Shown one piece after another: positions 1 to 9,429 of a stretch of DNA of 41,849 nucleotides (the first letter of the stretch is position 1; every line of letters begins with the position of its first letter). Source of the stretch: Psychrobacter sp. NG25 (GTDB taxonomy: Bacteria > Pseudomonadota > Gammaproteobacteria > Pseudomonadales > Moraxellaceae). Made by a program: the position numbers and the translations under genes. The DNA lies in contig NZ_JADGMV010000011.1 in NCBI RefSeq assembly GCF_015234355.1, positions 31,290 to 73,138 on the forward strand. The letters run 5' to 3'. Under the pieces are notes generated by a model. That model did no database searches, was not told the origin of the DNA, and saw only the letters and a list, made by a program, of their open reading frames with translations.

Positions 1-3000
1 ACCCTGCAGAGATTGCCGACTTCTTAGCCAGTGGCACCGTGACCATACCAGCGGGCAGCACCTTTACTCCTGTGATCACTGTCACCGCGAAAGATGATGA
101 CATCTTCGAGAACAGCGAAGACCTAGTATTAGACATCAGTACCGATGCCAACGTTGCCAGCGTCAGCCCGACAGAGGGTAGTGCCACTGGTACGATTTCG
201 GATGAAGACAATGGTGATACAACTGACGGCAGCATCACCGATGGTGATAAGCCGACGGTTACGGTATATAGTGCCTCCGTTACAGAAGGCGATGATTTGG
301 TTCATACCGTCACCGTGAATGGCGTGACCGAGACTCCTGTTACCTATCCCTTTAGCTTAACAAACGGCAGCACCAATCCTGCTGAAGCGGGAACTGACTA
401 CAGCACCAATCCTGCTGACATCGTCTTTAGTAAGGGCGTCACTTATGACTCATCAACTGGCACCATCACTGTACCAGCAGGGGTCACCGACTTTACCGTC
501 ACTTATCCAACGTCAGATGACAATATCCTTGAGAATGATGAAACCACTACCTTGACCATTGGTAATGACAGTGGCACTGGCACCATCTTAAATGATGACG
601 TTGCGCCAACTATTGAAATCGTAAACGAAGATGCAGCAGTGACACCAGCCGATAACAGCGTAACCGAAGGTACAGTCACTCCAATCACTGGCACCATTAA
701 CATCACCAACCCACAAAGCGTCACAACACTGACAGTGGATGGTTTTGATGTAACAAATGCGACGTCAACTACGCCCGTTATTATACCTAATGGTATCTAT
801 GGCGCATTAGTCATCACTAATTACGATGCCACAACAGGTGAACTGACTTATTCTTATACAGAAAATAATGATCCAAAAAATCATAACTCTGCTGGCGATA
901 ATATAGTAGATACGTTCACAGTAGCGCTAACGGATACCATTGGCGGCACAAAAAACGAGACACTCGATATTCAAATTATCGATACCGCACCGACTGCCAA
1001 GGCAGACACCAACGCCATCACTGAAGATGTAGGTGTAGACCCTATATCGGGCAAAATCACGGCAACAGGTAACGTACTGACTGCTAATAATGCAGCTGCC
1101 ACAGATGTTGCCGACACACTAGGCGCAGATGCAACCACCGTAACCGCAGTAACAGGCACAGCTGCGGGTATAATAGGCGGCGATACAACAGGCGATTATG
1201 GCACACTAAAGCTAAATGAAGATGGCACCTATACTTACGAGGTTGATAATACTGCGCCGGATGTACAGTCTCTCGCTAAAGGTCAGCCCGTTAATGATGT
1301 CTTTACTTACACCATTACCGATGCTGATGGCGATATCAGTAGCACCACGCTCACCATCACTATTACGGGCACCAATGACCAACCAACTATCACCAACGTT
1401 GCTGGCGTCATCGAAACAGTGGCCATAACAGAGCAGACTGATAAAACTGATATTACGCAAACGGGTAATATCAGTTTTGCTGATACGGATAGTACTGATG
1501 TTTTAACATTGAGCTATGTTGAAGATTCAAATACATATGACTTCACAGGTAATAGCGCTTTAACCTCTTTAACAGATCCTCAGCAAACAGCATTAGAGGA
1601 TCTATTCTCAATCAACCAAACTGATAATACTGGCACTTGGAAAATCACAGCCGCGTCCAATGCGATTGATTTTATCCCTGCTGGCGAAACCATCACTATT
1701 CGTTATGCCGTACAAGTTGACGATAATGAAGGAGTAACTGCAGCTGCTGATGGTAACGAGCTTAGTGCTAGTGAAATCCGTTATGTTGAAGTGACCATCA
1801 CCGGTACTGATGATGGTATCGCGCTTGTAGATGATATTAATAGTACCGATGAAGACAACACATTATCAGTGTCGATCGCCGATGGGGTTTTTGCAAACGA
1901 TGCAGACCCTGATGTCGGAGAAACCTTAACCGTAGAGAGTTATATTATTGATGGTATGACAGGTACCTTTAACGCAGGTGATGTTACTAACGTTACTATA
2001 GACGGCGTGATTATTGGTAAGCTGACCATAAATACGAAAGGCAGCTATACCTTTGAGCCTGCGGCAAACTTTAGTGGCACAGTGCCAGAGATTACCATTA
2101 CGGTAAATAATGGCAATAATCCGACAACGCCACAGAAAGGTACTGAAAAGTTAACCATCACCGTCAATCCCGTATCTGACGCTCCTGGCTTAATCGCTGC
2201 CAATACTATCAGTACAAATGAAGACACCACAGTAGCATTAGGTTCACAAGCGCGTATAAACGCGGGCCTAACAGGCGGTCTATCAGCGCCCACCATAACT
2301 GATAAGACGGACCTTGATACTTCTAATACGAGTAATGATACTCCTGAGCGTATCGGATTGGTCAGCCTGACTGGTTTCCGTACTGGTACAGTCCTAGATT
2401 ATGGTGGTGCAAGTCCTATTACTATCACTAGTAATAACCAAACAGTTCTAATCGAACTTAGCAATGTACCTACCATTAATAGTATAGGCTCTGCTACCGC
2501 CACCATGACCAAAGAGCAGTTTGAGTCGATGACGCTTACCCCGCGTGCAGATGATGCCACTAACATGAGTATCAAGATGTCGGTGACAGAATATGAGGTG
2601 GATAGTACAGGTACTATTGTGTCAGGAGTGGCTGGGGCAGAAAGTACCGTCACTGTTGATATTGACGTGCAAGCCGTGACAGATACCAGTGATAACAACC
2701 AAAGTGGCGATAATTTCAGTGAGTTTGGCTATCAGTCGGGTGCAGCAAACGTAGCTGGAGATACCTTAACTGTCACCGTCAATGAAGGTGAGTTTATAGA
2801 TTTACCAATCACTACCACCTTTGGTGATTTAGCAGGGAGTGCTGCTAATGGCAGTAGAGAAACCTATGGTTTTGTGATTAACGGCCTTATTAAGGGTACC
2901 GTGATTGAATTTACCGCGGCAGATGGCACGGTATCAGAACATACCGCTGATGATTCTGGTAACGTACTCATCGGTATTGATGCTGGATTGACAGACGCTG

Positions 3001-6000
3001 ATTTATTGGTTAATGGTGGCTCAGAACCCAAGATTCGTATTCAAACCAACGAGTTCAACTCACAAGATATGAATGGCATTACCGTATCGTTATATACCCA
3101 AGACAATGATGCTGACTCTACTGGTACTATTTTGCCAGTAGAGATCGATACCGTTAATGTTAATCTGACCGTTGATGCAGTTGCGGGTCAAGTGACTGCT
3201 AATAATGTTAGCACTACTGAAGATAATGCCATTACACTTGATGAGTTTGGCTTTACCGTATTGGATACTCAAGATGGTGCTGGTGCAGAAACTATCACTC
3301 AAATTCAGTTTGAACTGCCAGCAGGTTGGACATTTACAGATAATACTGGTGCAGCAACAGAAGCTGGTGGTATCGTAACTATTGATATGACTGGTTCACC
3401 TAACTTAAGTCAGATTACGCTCACGCCGCCTGCTCAGTCTTCAACCGACGCTAACTTTACCTTTACTGTGACCACATCAGATCCTGATGATAATACTGGT
3501 ACAGCAGTTACAGGTACAGCGGAATTAACCCAAAAAGTAACCGTTACACCAGTTGCTGAAACGACTGATACTGGTGTTACTATCAATCCAGACTATACGT
3601 ACACAACAGATGCGGCAGAAGACACCGCCTTTAATTTGGGTACTGATGGTACGTTGTTTAATCTAATAGATGGCTGGATTAACCCAGATGACACATCTGA
3701 TTTCGGCGAAGAAAGCCATACCGATGCCTTTAATGATTCTGAAGAAACCTATGCGCATTTAACCTTTGGTAGCAGAGACAGTAATGATGTGTTTACCGCG
3801 ACTGAAGGTGCAGTCTTTACCTATAACGATGGTACACAGGATATTAGTCTGACTGATAGTGGTAGCGGTGTGGATATTCCAGCAGCTTATCTTGATACAG
3901 TCACTGTCACTCCGCCAGCAGACTATAGTGACTTTAATCTTGATGCTGGCTCAAGCACGGTCGTCAAGGTAGAAGCCAAAACCATCGATTATGATGAAGA
4001 TGGTGGTGCTAGTGTGACGGCAACCAGTGGTGAGAGTTATCTAACCTTTGCGGTTAAAGGGGTTGCTGACCCAGTCACATTGGGTGTTGACCCAGCATAT
4101 GGTAATGAAGATCAAGCATTAGCTGACAACGGTAATGGTGGTAATGGTAATAACCGTGATGGATCGTCAGATGCAGTAATTAATCCTGCTCTTGGCATTG
4201 AGCTAAACATCCGTCCAAGTTCACGTGATAATGAGGGTTCTGAGAAATACGAGGTTAAAATATCTGATATTCCAGTAGGAGCAAAGCTTTATATATATGA
4301 TGAGCTTAGTGATACTTACGCTTTACATTATGAAAATACAGGTTCAACTCTCGGCAGTACAACCATACCTGACTATAAGGACGTAGATGGCTTGTACTTT
4401 GTTCCTACTGAAAACTTTAGCGGTACGATACCGCTTATAGTTCAGGCAAAAAGCATTGAAAACGATGGTAGTGAAACCGCATTTACTCCGGATCCAGGAC
4501 TAACATTACCCGTTAAAATTGCTGGCAAAGCCGATCTTATCTTAAATGATGATCTGGAAACTGAAGAGGCAACGATAGTTGATAGCGATGGGGATTCTAT
4601 TACTAAGGACTACACTTATGTGGGCGTCGAGGATGCTAATGATAACAATATAGCGTTAGTAGAGTTTTTCGCTAACCCTACCAGTATTGCTGCTTATGAT
4701 GGCGATGCTCCGGCTGCTGAGCAGGTCACTTATAAAGTAACAGGGCTACCTGCAGGGTTCGATATTACAGGAGCCGTGTTCTTAGGTGGTAGTGGTGAGA
4801 CGCGTAGCTGGTCTGTGTCTTTAGAGTCACTTCAAAATGGTGCTGCAAAATTGGTAACGCCTGATAATTTCTCTGGTGAAGTTGGTTTTACTATTACAGG
4901 AACGACTACTGAAACAGTATCAGGTAATAGTGTTACCCATACTCCTAAAGACGTATCTATTCTAATCACGCCTGATGCTGCTGATGGAGTCGTCAATAAT
5001 CCGCAAGTGGTAGCGGTCGAAGATGAGTGGACGACGATAGACTTTAACGCTGCTTTTAAAACTACGGATGCATCTACAGGCGATGAAGTACTTGATACAA
5101 TTACTTTAAACCCTGCTGACTTAGGGAACGTGTTATTACTTGTTAATGGTACTGCCTATACATCTGGCGACTACACCTTTAATGCCAGCGATATAATCGA
5201 AGTAAAATACAATAGCGCTAACGAACATAGTGATGTTCCTTTTGATATTGGGTTTAATTATACGTATCTCGACACCGTGTCATTAGCCGATAATGCCACG
5301 ATTAGCGAGTCTAAGACCGGCAATGCAACCGTAAATGTGACTTTCAAAGCAGTGACTGATCAACCGACCATAGAATTAATAGATGAAGCCACTGCGGACA
5401 ATACTATTAATAACAATGGCTTAGACGATACAGCTTCTGTCACTGTTTCTATATCCTCACCAGATAAAGACGGCTCAGAGAGCTTTACGCGTCTAGAAGT
5501 TAGTAATGTTCCTAATGGTATCATCGTACAAGGTGGCATCTTATCAGGTGGCGTCTGGTATATCGATGTGCCACCTGAAGCCATTACTACAGGTGATAAC
5601 CCTACCTATGAGCTGGTCTTAGAGCGTGATGGGTCAACGATTAATATTCCAACAGGTCCTTTTGGTATTAAGGTGACAGTCGTAACCCAAGATATCAATA
5701 ACCCTCAAAGTATCAACGGCGCCGAAGCAACAGCCAGTGATATTTTTGAAGTTGTCTTAACGCGTAGTAATACTGAAGGTGAAGACCCTGAACTAGTAAA
5801 GCTTGTCAATACGTTGACGGTCAATACATTGATAGCAGACGAAGGAATACCATTTAACTTGGGAGCACTGTTAGATGCCACACTTGATGATACCAATGCA
5901 GCCAGCGTCGTTTCTTATAGTTTCTCGCTGACTGATGTACCAGAGGGTACTACTATCACTAGTGATAATAGTAATGTGAGCGTGCAACAAATTGCTGGGC

Positions 6001-8153
6001 AATATATTATCAGTGTCAGCGACGCTAGTAACCTCACACCTGAAGCAGCACTTAATGCGATAACGGTGACACCGCCAGTAGACTTCAGTACCAATGTGTC
6101 TGGTGGCAGTCAAGACTTTGGCTTTGATGTGACCTTTACTGCTTTGGACAATGCAAACCGTGAAGACGCTTTGCCAGCAACTAGCGTCAGTATAGTAGTG
6201 GCACCAGAGACTGACGCGTTTGATAATAATGGTCAGACTTCAGTCGTTTCAACCGATGAAGATATAGCAGTGGATATTGTCATTGATCTTACCAACAGTG
6301 CGGATGGTGACTATGTGTCTCTGGTCAATGGCAAGCTCTACATTGAAGTAGTTGAGTCTAACCTATTCACAGGTACTGGGCCTGCTGGAATGTTGACTGA
6401 TGCCAATGGTAACTCTCTAAATGAGGTCACATTAGGTGATAATGAGGTTGGTACTATTCCTGCTGGAACTTATTATGAGCTAGAGGTTGGTACTAATCCT
6501 CCCGATAGCATCACTGTCAAATACACTCCCGCTAAAAACGCCGATGGTAGCGCGAGCATTATTGTAAATGCTGCTCATAAAGAAGTGACTAATGTTTCTG
6601 GAGTTAATGATGGTGACATCTTAACTTATCAGCACAGCTATGATATTACTGTCATTGCGCAGTCAGATGCACTAGCTATTGTGGATAGAGATGATGGTGA
6701 TTTAACTGTAACAGCAACTGGTGAGGAAGATACCTTAATTGCCATACCTTATCAGATAGATTATATAGATAATATAGGTGAAGGGGACTATCCAGCTGCT
6801 ATCAGCCTAGATAATGTACCTGATGGTTATTTAGTTTCGTATATTAGTGGCAAAGATGGAGATGACAACCCTATATATACATTGGCTAGCAACAATGGTG
6901 GTGGCTTAAACGGTAATTTATGGACAATCGATGCAACTAACATTGACACATCTTTTGAAGACAATATCTTTATCCAAGCGCCTGAGAACGTCAGTGGTAC
7001 TGTTGCAGGTATTGAGGTGAAAGTCGTTAGTGATAGCGGCTTAGTTAGTGCCCCACTTAAAGTGACGCTTGATGTGACACCTATCGCGGATGAAGTTGTA
7101 TTTAATCCATCGACTTTATTAGGCTCACAAGGTAAATGGGCCTCACTGAATCTGAATGCTGCCATGGTAGATGTGGATGGTAGTGAAACGGTCAGTATTA
7201 TCGTATCTGGTGATGAATTGTATGGTGATGTACTAGAACTCACGACCAGCGATGGCACTGCGCTTGATGTAAAATGGACGGCGCCTAGTGGAACAGAGCC
7301 AGGATTTTATGTCATATCAGGTGTTCCAGTTGAAAGTTTAAATAGCTTGCGTGTGAAATCAGCGACCTCTTATATTGGGGATTTGGATATCAAATTGCAA
7401 ACAGTCGAAACTGCGAATGAAAATAGTACCTTTACTACAGAAGTAGGCAAGATCAGTATTGATGTAAAACCGACCTTGGTGTTCAATGGTACTGATGCTG
7501 ATGATGAACTGATTTCAGTGAACCAAACCTCTGCGCTTAAATACTCTGGTGGTGCTGGTAATGATACCTTTATAGGTGGTAGTGGTAATGACACCTTTAA
7601 TGGCGATGCTGGAAATGATACTTTGATCGGTAATGCAGGTAAGGATATTATCAACGGTGGAGCAGGCAACGATACGATTAGTGGTGGAGCGGGTAACGAC
7701 ACGATCAATGGTGGCGCCGATGACGATACGATAGATGGCGGTACTGGTGCCGATACGATAAATGGTGGAACTGGTAACGACACGATAGTGTTTGATGCTG
7801 CTGACTTAGTTATTAATGGTGGCGACGGCAATGATACACTCTTGATTACTGATACCAGTATAGATTTTGGTAGCTTTAACTCATCAGTGCTTGATAACTT
7901 TGAAGTTTTTGATATGACAGACGGTAGTGCTCAGTCGTTAACCAATTTGAGCACTAGTGATGTCATTAACGTAACCGATAGCAATAATAAATTGTTTATT
8001 AATGGTGATGATAATGGTGATCAAGTATCACTAACATCGGAATTTGCGAAGCAGCAAACATCGGATCAAACGGGATATGATCTCTATCAAAGTACGACAG
8101 ATTCAAGTGTGGTGCTATATATTGATACAGATATCACTACGACGGTAATCTAG
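1..8153 (+). CDS. Giant RTX adhesin (LapA/BapA-like), 3' part
   Basis: Surface or secreted adhesin of type I secretion. The reading frame is open from base 3 with no start, so the 5' end lies outside the window; about 2,716 residues are visible. Order seen: two Calx-beta-like domains (about 3-600), an Ig-like domain (600-980), VCBS-type repeats (about 981-1380 and 1380-1815), a cadherin-like repeat (1815-2185), then a long run of diverged beta-sandwich repeats. At 7548-7789 there are nine tandem RTX nonapeptides of the GGxGxDxxx type, with one more at about 7818-7848; these bind calcium. A C-terminal secretion-type tail of about 100 residues follows. I found no cysteine in the translated part, as expected for such adhesins. 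The TolC, ABC and HlyD genes downstream are its likely exporter. The N-terminal retention module, if any, cannot be seen. Confidence 0.93.
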   Translation, partial: PAEIADFLASGTVTIPAGSTFTPVITVTAKDDDIFENSEDLVLDISTDANVASVSPTEGSATGTISDEDNGDTTDGSITDGDKPTVTVYSASVTEGDDLVHTVTVNGVTETPVTYPFSLTNGSTNPAEAGTDYSTNPADIVFSKGVTYDSSTGTITVPAGVTDFTVTYPTSDDNILENDETTTLTIGNDSGTGTILNDDVAPTIEIVNEDAAVTPADNSVTEGTVTPITGTINITNPQSVTTLTVDGFDVTNATSTTPVIIPNGIYGALVITNYDATTGELTYSYTENNDPKNHNSAGDNIVDTFTVALTDTIGGTKNETLDIQIIDTAPTAKADTNAITEDVGVDPISGKITATGNVLTANNAAATDVADTLGADATTVTAVTGTAAGIIGGDTTGDYGTLKLNEDGTYTYEVDNTAPDVQSLAKGQPVNDVFTYTITDADGDISSTTLTITITGTNDQPTITNVAGVIETVAITEQTDKTDITQTGNISFADTDSTDVLTLSYVEDSNTYDFTGNSALTSLTDPQQTALEDLFSINQTDNTGTWKITAASNAIDFIPAGETITIRYAVQVDDNEGVTAAADGNELSASEIRYVEVTITGTDDGIALVDDINSTDEDNTLSVSIADGVFANDADPDVGETLTVESYIIDGMTGTFNAGDVTNVTIDGVIIGKLTINTKGSYTFEPAANFSGTVPEITITVNNGNNPTTPQKGTEKLTITVNPVSDAPGLIAANTISTNEDTTVALGSQARINAGLTGGLSAPTITDKTDLDTSNTSNDTPERIGLVSLTGFRTGTVLDYGGASPITITSNNQTVLIELSNVPTINSIGSATATMTKEQFESMTLTPRADDATNMSIKMSVTEYEVDSTGTIVSGVAGAESTVTVDIDVQAVTDTSDNNQSGDNFSEFGYQSGAANVAGDTLTVTVNEGEFIDLPITTTFGDLAGSAANGSRETYGFVINGLIKGTVIEFTAADGTVSEHTADDSGNVLIGIDAGLTDADLLVNGGSEPKIRIQTNEFNSQDMNGITVSLYTQDNDADSTGTILPVEIDTVNVNLTVDAVAGQVTANNVSTTEDNAITLDEFGFTVLDTQDGAGAETITQIQFELPAGWTFTDNTGAATEAGGIVTIDMTGSPNLSQITLTPPAQSSTDANFTFTVTTSDPDDNTGTAVTGTAELTQKVTVTPVAETTDTGVTINPDYTYTTDAAEDTAFNLGTDGTLFNLIDGWINPDDTSDFGEESHTDAFNDSEETYAHLTFGSRDSNDVFTATEGAVFTYNDGTQDISLTDSGSGVDIPAAYLDTVTVTPPADYSDFNLDAGSSTVVKVEAKTIDYDEDGGASVTATSGESYLTFAVKGVADPVTLGVDPAYGNEDQALADNGNGGNGNNRDGSSDAVINPALGIELNIRPSSRDNEGSEKYEVKISDIPVGAKLYIYDELSDTYALHYENTGSTLGSTTIPDYKDVDGLYFVPTENFSGTIPLIVQAKSIENDGSETAFTPDPGLTLPVKIAGKADLILNDDLETEEATIVDSDGDSITKDYTYVGVEDANDNNIALVEFFANPTSIAAYDGDAPAAEQVTYKVTGLPAGFDITGAVFLGGSGETRSWSVSLESLQNGAAKLVTPDNFSGEVGFTITGTTTETVSGNSVTHTPKDVSILITPDAADGVVNNPQVVAVEDEWTTIDFNAAFKTTDASTGDEVLDTITLNPADLGNVLLLVNGTAYTSGDYTFNASDIIEVKYNSANEHSDVPFDIGFNYTYLDTVSLADNATISESKTGNATVNVTFKAVTDQPTIELIDEATADNTINNNGLDDTASVTVSISSPDKDGSESFTRLEVSNVPNGIIVQGGILSGGVWYIDVPPEAITTGDNPTYELVLERDGSTINIPTGPFGIKVTVVTQDINNPQSINGAEATASDIFEVVLTRSNTEGEDPELVKLVNTLTVNTLIADEGIPFNLGALLDATLDDTNAASVVSYSFSLTDVPEGTTITSDNSNVSVQQIAGQYIISVSDASNLTPEAALNAITVTPPVDFSTNVSGGSQDFGFDVTFTALDNANREDALPATSVSIVVAPETDAFDNNGQTSVVSTDEDIAVDIVIDLTNSADGDYVSLVNGKLYIEVVESNLFTGTGPAGMLTDANGNSLNEVTLGDNEVGTIPAGTYYELEVGTNPPDSITVKYTPAKNADGSASIIVNAAHKEVTNVSGVNDGDILTYQHSYDITVIAQSDALAIVDRDDGDLTVTATGEEDTLIAIPYQIDYIDNIGEGDYPAAISLDNVPDGYLVSYISGKDGDDNPIYTLASNNGGGLNGNLWTIDATNIDTSFEDNIFIQAPENVSGTVAGIEVKVVSDSGLVSAPLKVTLDVTPIADEVVFNPSTLLGSQGKWASLNLNAAMVDVDGSETVSIIVSGDELYGDVLELTTSDGTALDVKWTAPSGTEPGFYVISGVPVESLNSLRVKSATSYIGDLDIKLQTVETANENSTFTTEVGKISIDVKPTLVFNGTDADDELISVNQTSALKYSGGAGNDTFIGGSGNDTFNGDAGNDTLIGNAGKDIINGGAGNDTISGGAGNDTINGGADDDTIDGGTGADTINGGTGNDTIVFDAADLVINGGDGNDTLLITDTSIDFGSFNSSVLDNFEVFDMTDGSAQSLTNLSTSDVINVTDSNNKLFINGDDNGDQVSLTSEFAKQQTSDQTGYDLYQSTTDSSVVLYIDTDITTTVI

Positions 8154-8204
8154 TTGCGCTGATTAATGGGCAATTGTTTTAATACCTATCCGTTAAATAG
8201 TTGT

Positions 8205-8234
8205 AAAAAAGCCATAATTTATTATGGCTTTTTT
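8205..8234 (+). terminator. Rho-independent terminator of the adhesin gene
   Basis: An A run, a 7-8 bp stem (GCCATAA/TTATGGC) and a T run start about 50 bases after the adhesin stop codon. The A and T runs extend the stem, so it could also work from the other strand, where it would end transcription of the opposing minus-strand gene. Confidence 0.8.
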
Positions 8235-8453
8235 ATTAGGAGGTATTGAACTTTTGCTTATGGTGTTAGGACATGTCTCCGGTTTTAACATGATGATAAG
8301 ATTTTGGTCATTTTTAGCCCATTTAGATGACTAACTATTGAACTGAAGAAATAGCCTAATAGAGTCTGTTTTTTAGGCGATCCACAATGTAAGTAGGAAG
8401 TTCAGTTATCTAAGCGGCTGCCTTTGAAATAGACACTGGCTCATTAGATCTTA
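8235..8453. other. Non-coding gap between convergent genes
   Basis: With the terminator, this makes up the 300 bases between the adhesin and the minus-strand membrane protein. I see no gene. A short minus-strand peptide frame near 8355-8405 (ELPTYIVDRLKNRLY then stop) looks like a possible remnant of a protein C-terminus, but it has no start or ribosome binding site and I cannot identify it. Confidence 0.4.
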
Positions 8454-9164
8454 TTATTCATTATTGAGTGATTTGATAGGCGTAATAGGGTAGTCGTTAT
8501 TAGTTGATAAAGGTGCTTCTTCTTTTGGTACAGATGAGATGGGTGCCGTTTTTTCGACAGATCTAAGTGTAGATTGCGTATCTGATAGAGTTGTTTGCTG
8601 CTGTTCAATCTGCTGCTGATTGCGCTTTTTAACCTCATCAATGAGTTTTGAAAGTTGTTCACTATCCTTGTCGATATCCTCGTCTAACTGTTCGTATTCT
8701 TTGGTTTTTTTGAGCCTATATTCAGGTAGTGATGAGTTATCATTGATGGACAAATCTGTGTGTATTGCTTTATCGTCGTTGGAAGGCTTTGCTGTAGTGC
8801 TGTCTAGCGCTGCTGTATTTTTCGACGGTGACTTTTGATTTATAATAGGTGTCTGACTGACCGTTTTTAATTGGTTAGTCTGTGTACTATCATTAGTTGG
8901 TACTTCTGCTTTGGTCGTTAGTCCTGTTACATCGCTAGGTGTTTTTGGCTTGGTTTCTGTTATGATAACAGCAGGTAATGGTTGCTCGTCATTTCTAGAC
9001 AATTGCTCTGACTGTGGACTTTCTTCGTTACGAAAGACCGAAAAATAAATAATGGCTACTACCAAAACATGTAGCAATATCGCTAAGAAAATAGCAATTA
9101 TTGACTGGTTGTTGGTTCTTGTCGGCTTTTTTATAGGCGGACTGGGTGGTAGAGGTTGAGCCAT
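8454..9164 (-). CDS. TolA/TonB-like single-pass inner-membrane protein
   Basis: Unrecognised 236-residue protein with the build of an energy-transducer anchor. It has a short proline-rich cytoplasmic N-terminus, one membrane helix at about residues 21-43, then a polar periplasmic part rich in Ser, Thr, Gln and Pro and a charged stretch at about 150-190 that could form a coiled coil. The helix carries a histidine (AILLHVLVVAIIYF) as in TonB and TolA, but the serine that TonB/TolA have four residues earlier is alanine here. No TonB or TolA C-terminal domain is visible. The ATG at 9164 follows GAGGGA at good spacing. It lies on the opposite strand between the adhesin and its secretion genes, so it is not in their operon. 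It could instead be an adhesin-related or cell-envelope spacer protein; function unknown. Confidence 0.7.
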   Translation of the reverse strand: MAQPLPPSPPIKKPTRTNNQSIIAIFLAILLHVLVVAIIYFSVFRNEESPQSEQLSRNDEQPLPAVIITETKPKTPSDVTGLTTKAEVPTNDSTQTNQLKTVSQTPIINQKSPSKNTAALDSTTAKPSNDDKAIHTDLSINDNSSLPEYRLKKTKEYEQLDEDIDKDSEQLSKLIDEVKKRNQQQIEQQQTTLSDTQSTLRSVEKTAPISSVPKEEAPLSTNNDYPITPIKSLNNE

Positions 9165-9351
9165 GTGATTGATCCCTCAGTTCGTTTTGATTTTGTAATG
9201 ACAACCAGCCATTACGAAAAGCCAGCATCTGTTAATGTAGCCATGACTTTACCTATCACTATATCTATTATAAGCAGGCTTGCCTATATAAGAATATCTA
9301 TAAAACAGTGTTAAGATAATGGTACCAACGCATCTGTCGCATCTGTATTTG

Positions 9352-9381
9352 TTGTGCGCTTAGAGTATGATTTAGTATAAC
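9352..9381 (+). promoter_or_regulatory. Candidate sigma70 promoter of the type I secretion genes
   Basis: TTGTGC (9352-9357) and TATAAC (9376-9381) are separated by 18 bases. Transcription would then start at about 9388, just after the first possible ATG (9385), which favours a downstream translation start for the TolC gene. Found by eye only. Confidence 0.35.
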
Positions 9382-9429
9382 CGAATGATTGTTTGTCAAC
9401 ATGATTTACCAATGAGATGGCTCCCTGCT

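Noticed and set aside
39..41. GTG at 39 as start of the adhesin gene
   Set aside because: The frame is open upstream to the window edge and the upstream residues continue a Calx-beta domain, so the gene is cut by the window.
7370..7831. Long minus-strand frame of 153 codons under the RTX repeats
   Set aside because: It is the antisense shadow of the glycine/aspartate repeats: proline, serine and valine-rich with the same nine-residue period and no ribosome binding site.
7548..7848. Regular 27-base repeats resembling a CRISPR-like array
   Set aside because: The repeats are in frame and code for RTX nonapeptides; there are no unique spacers.
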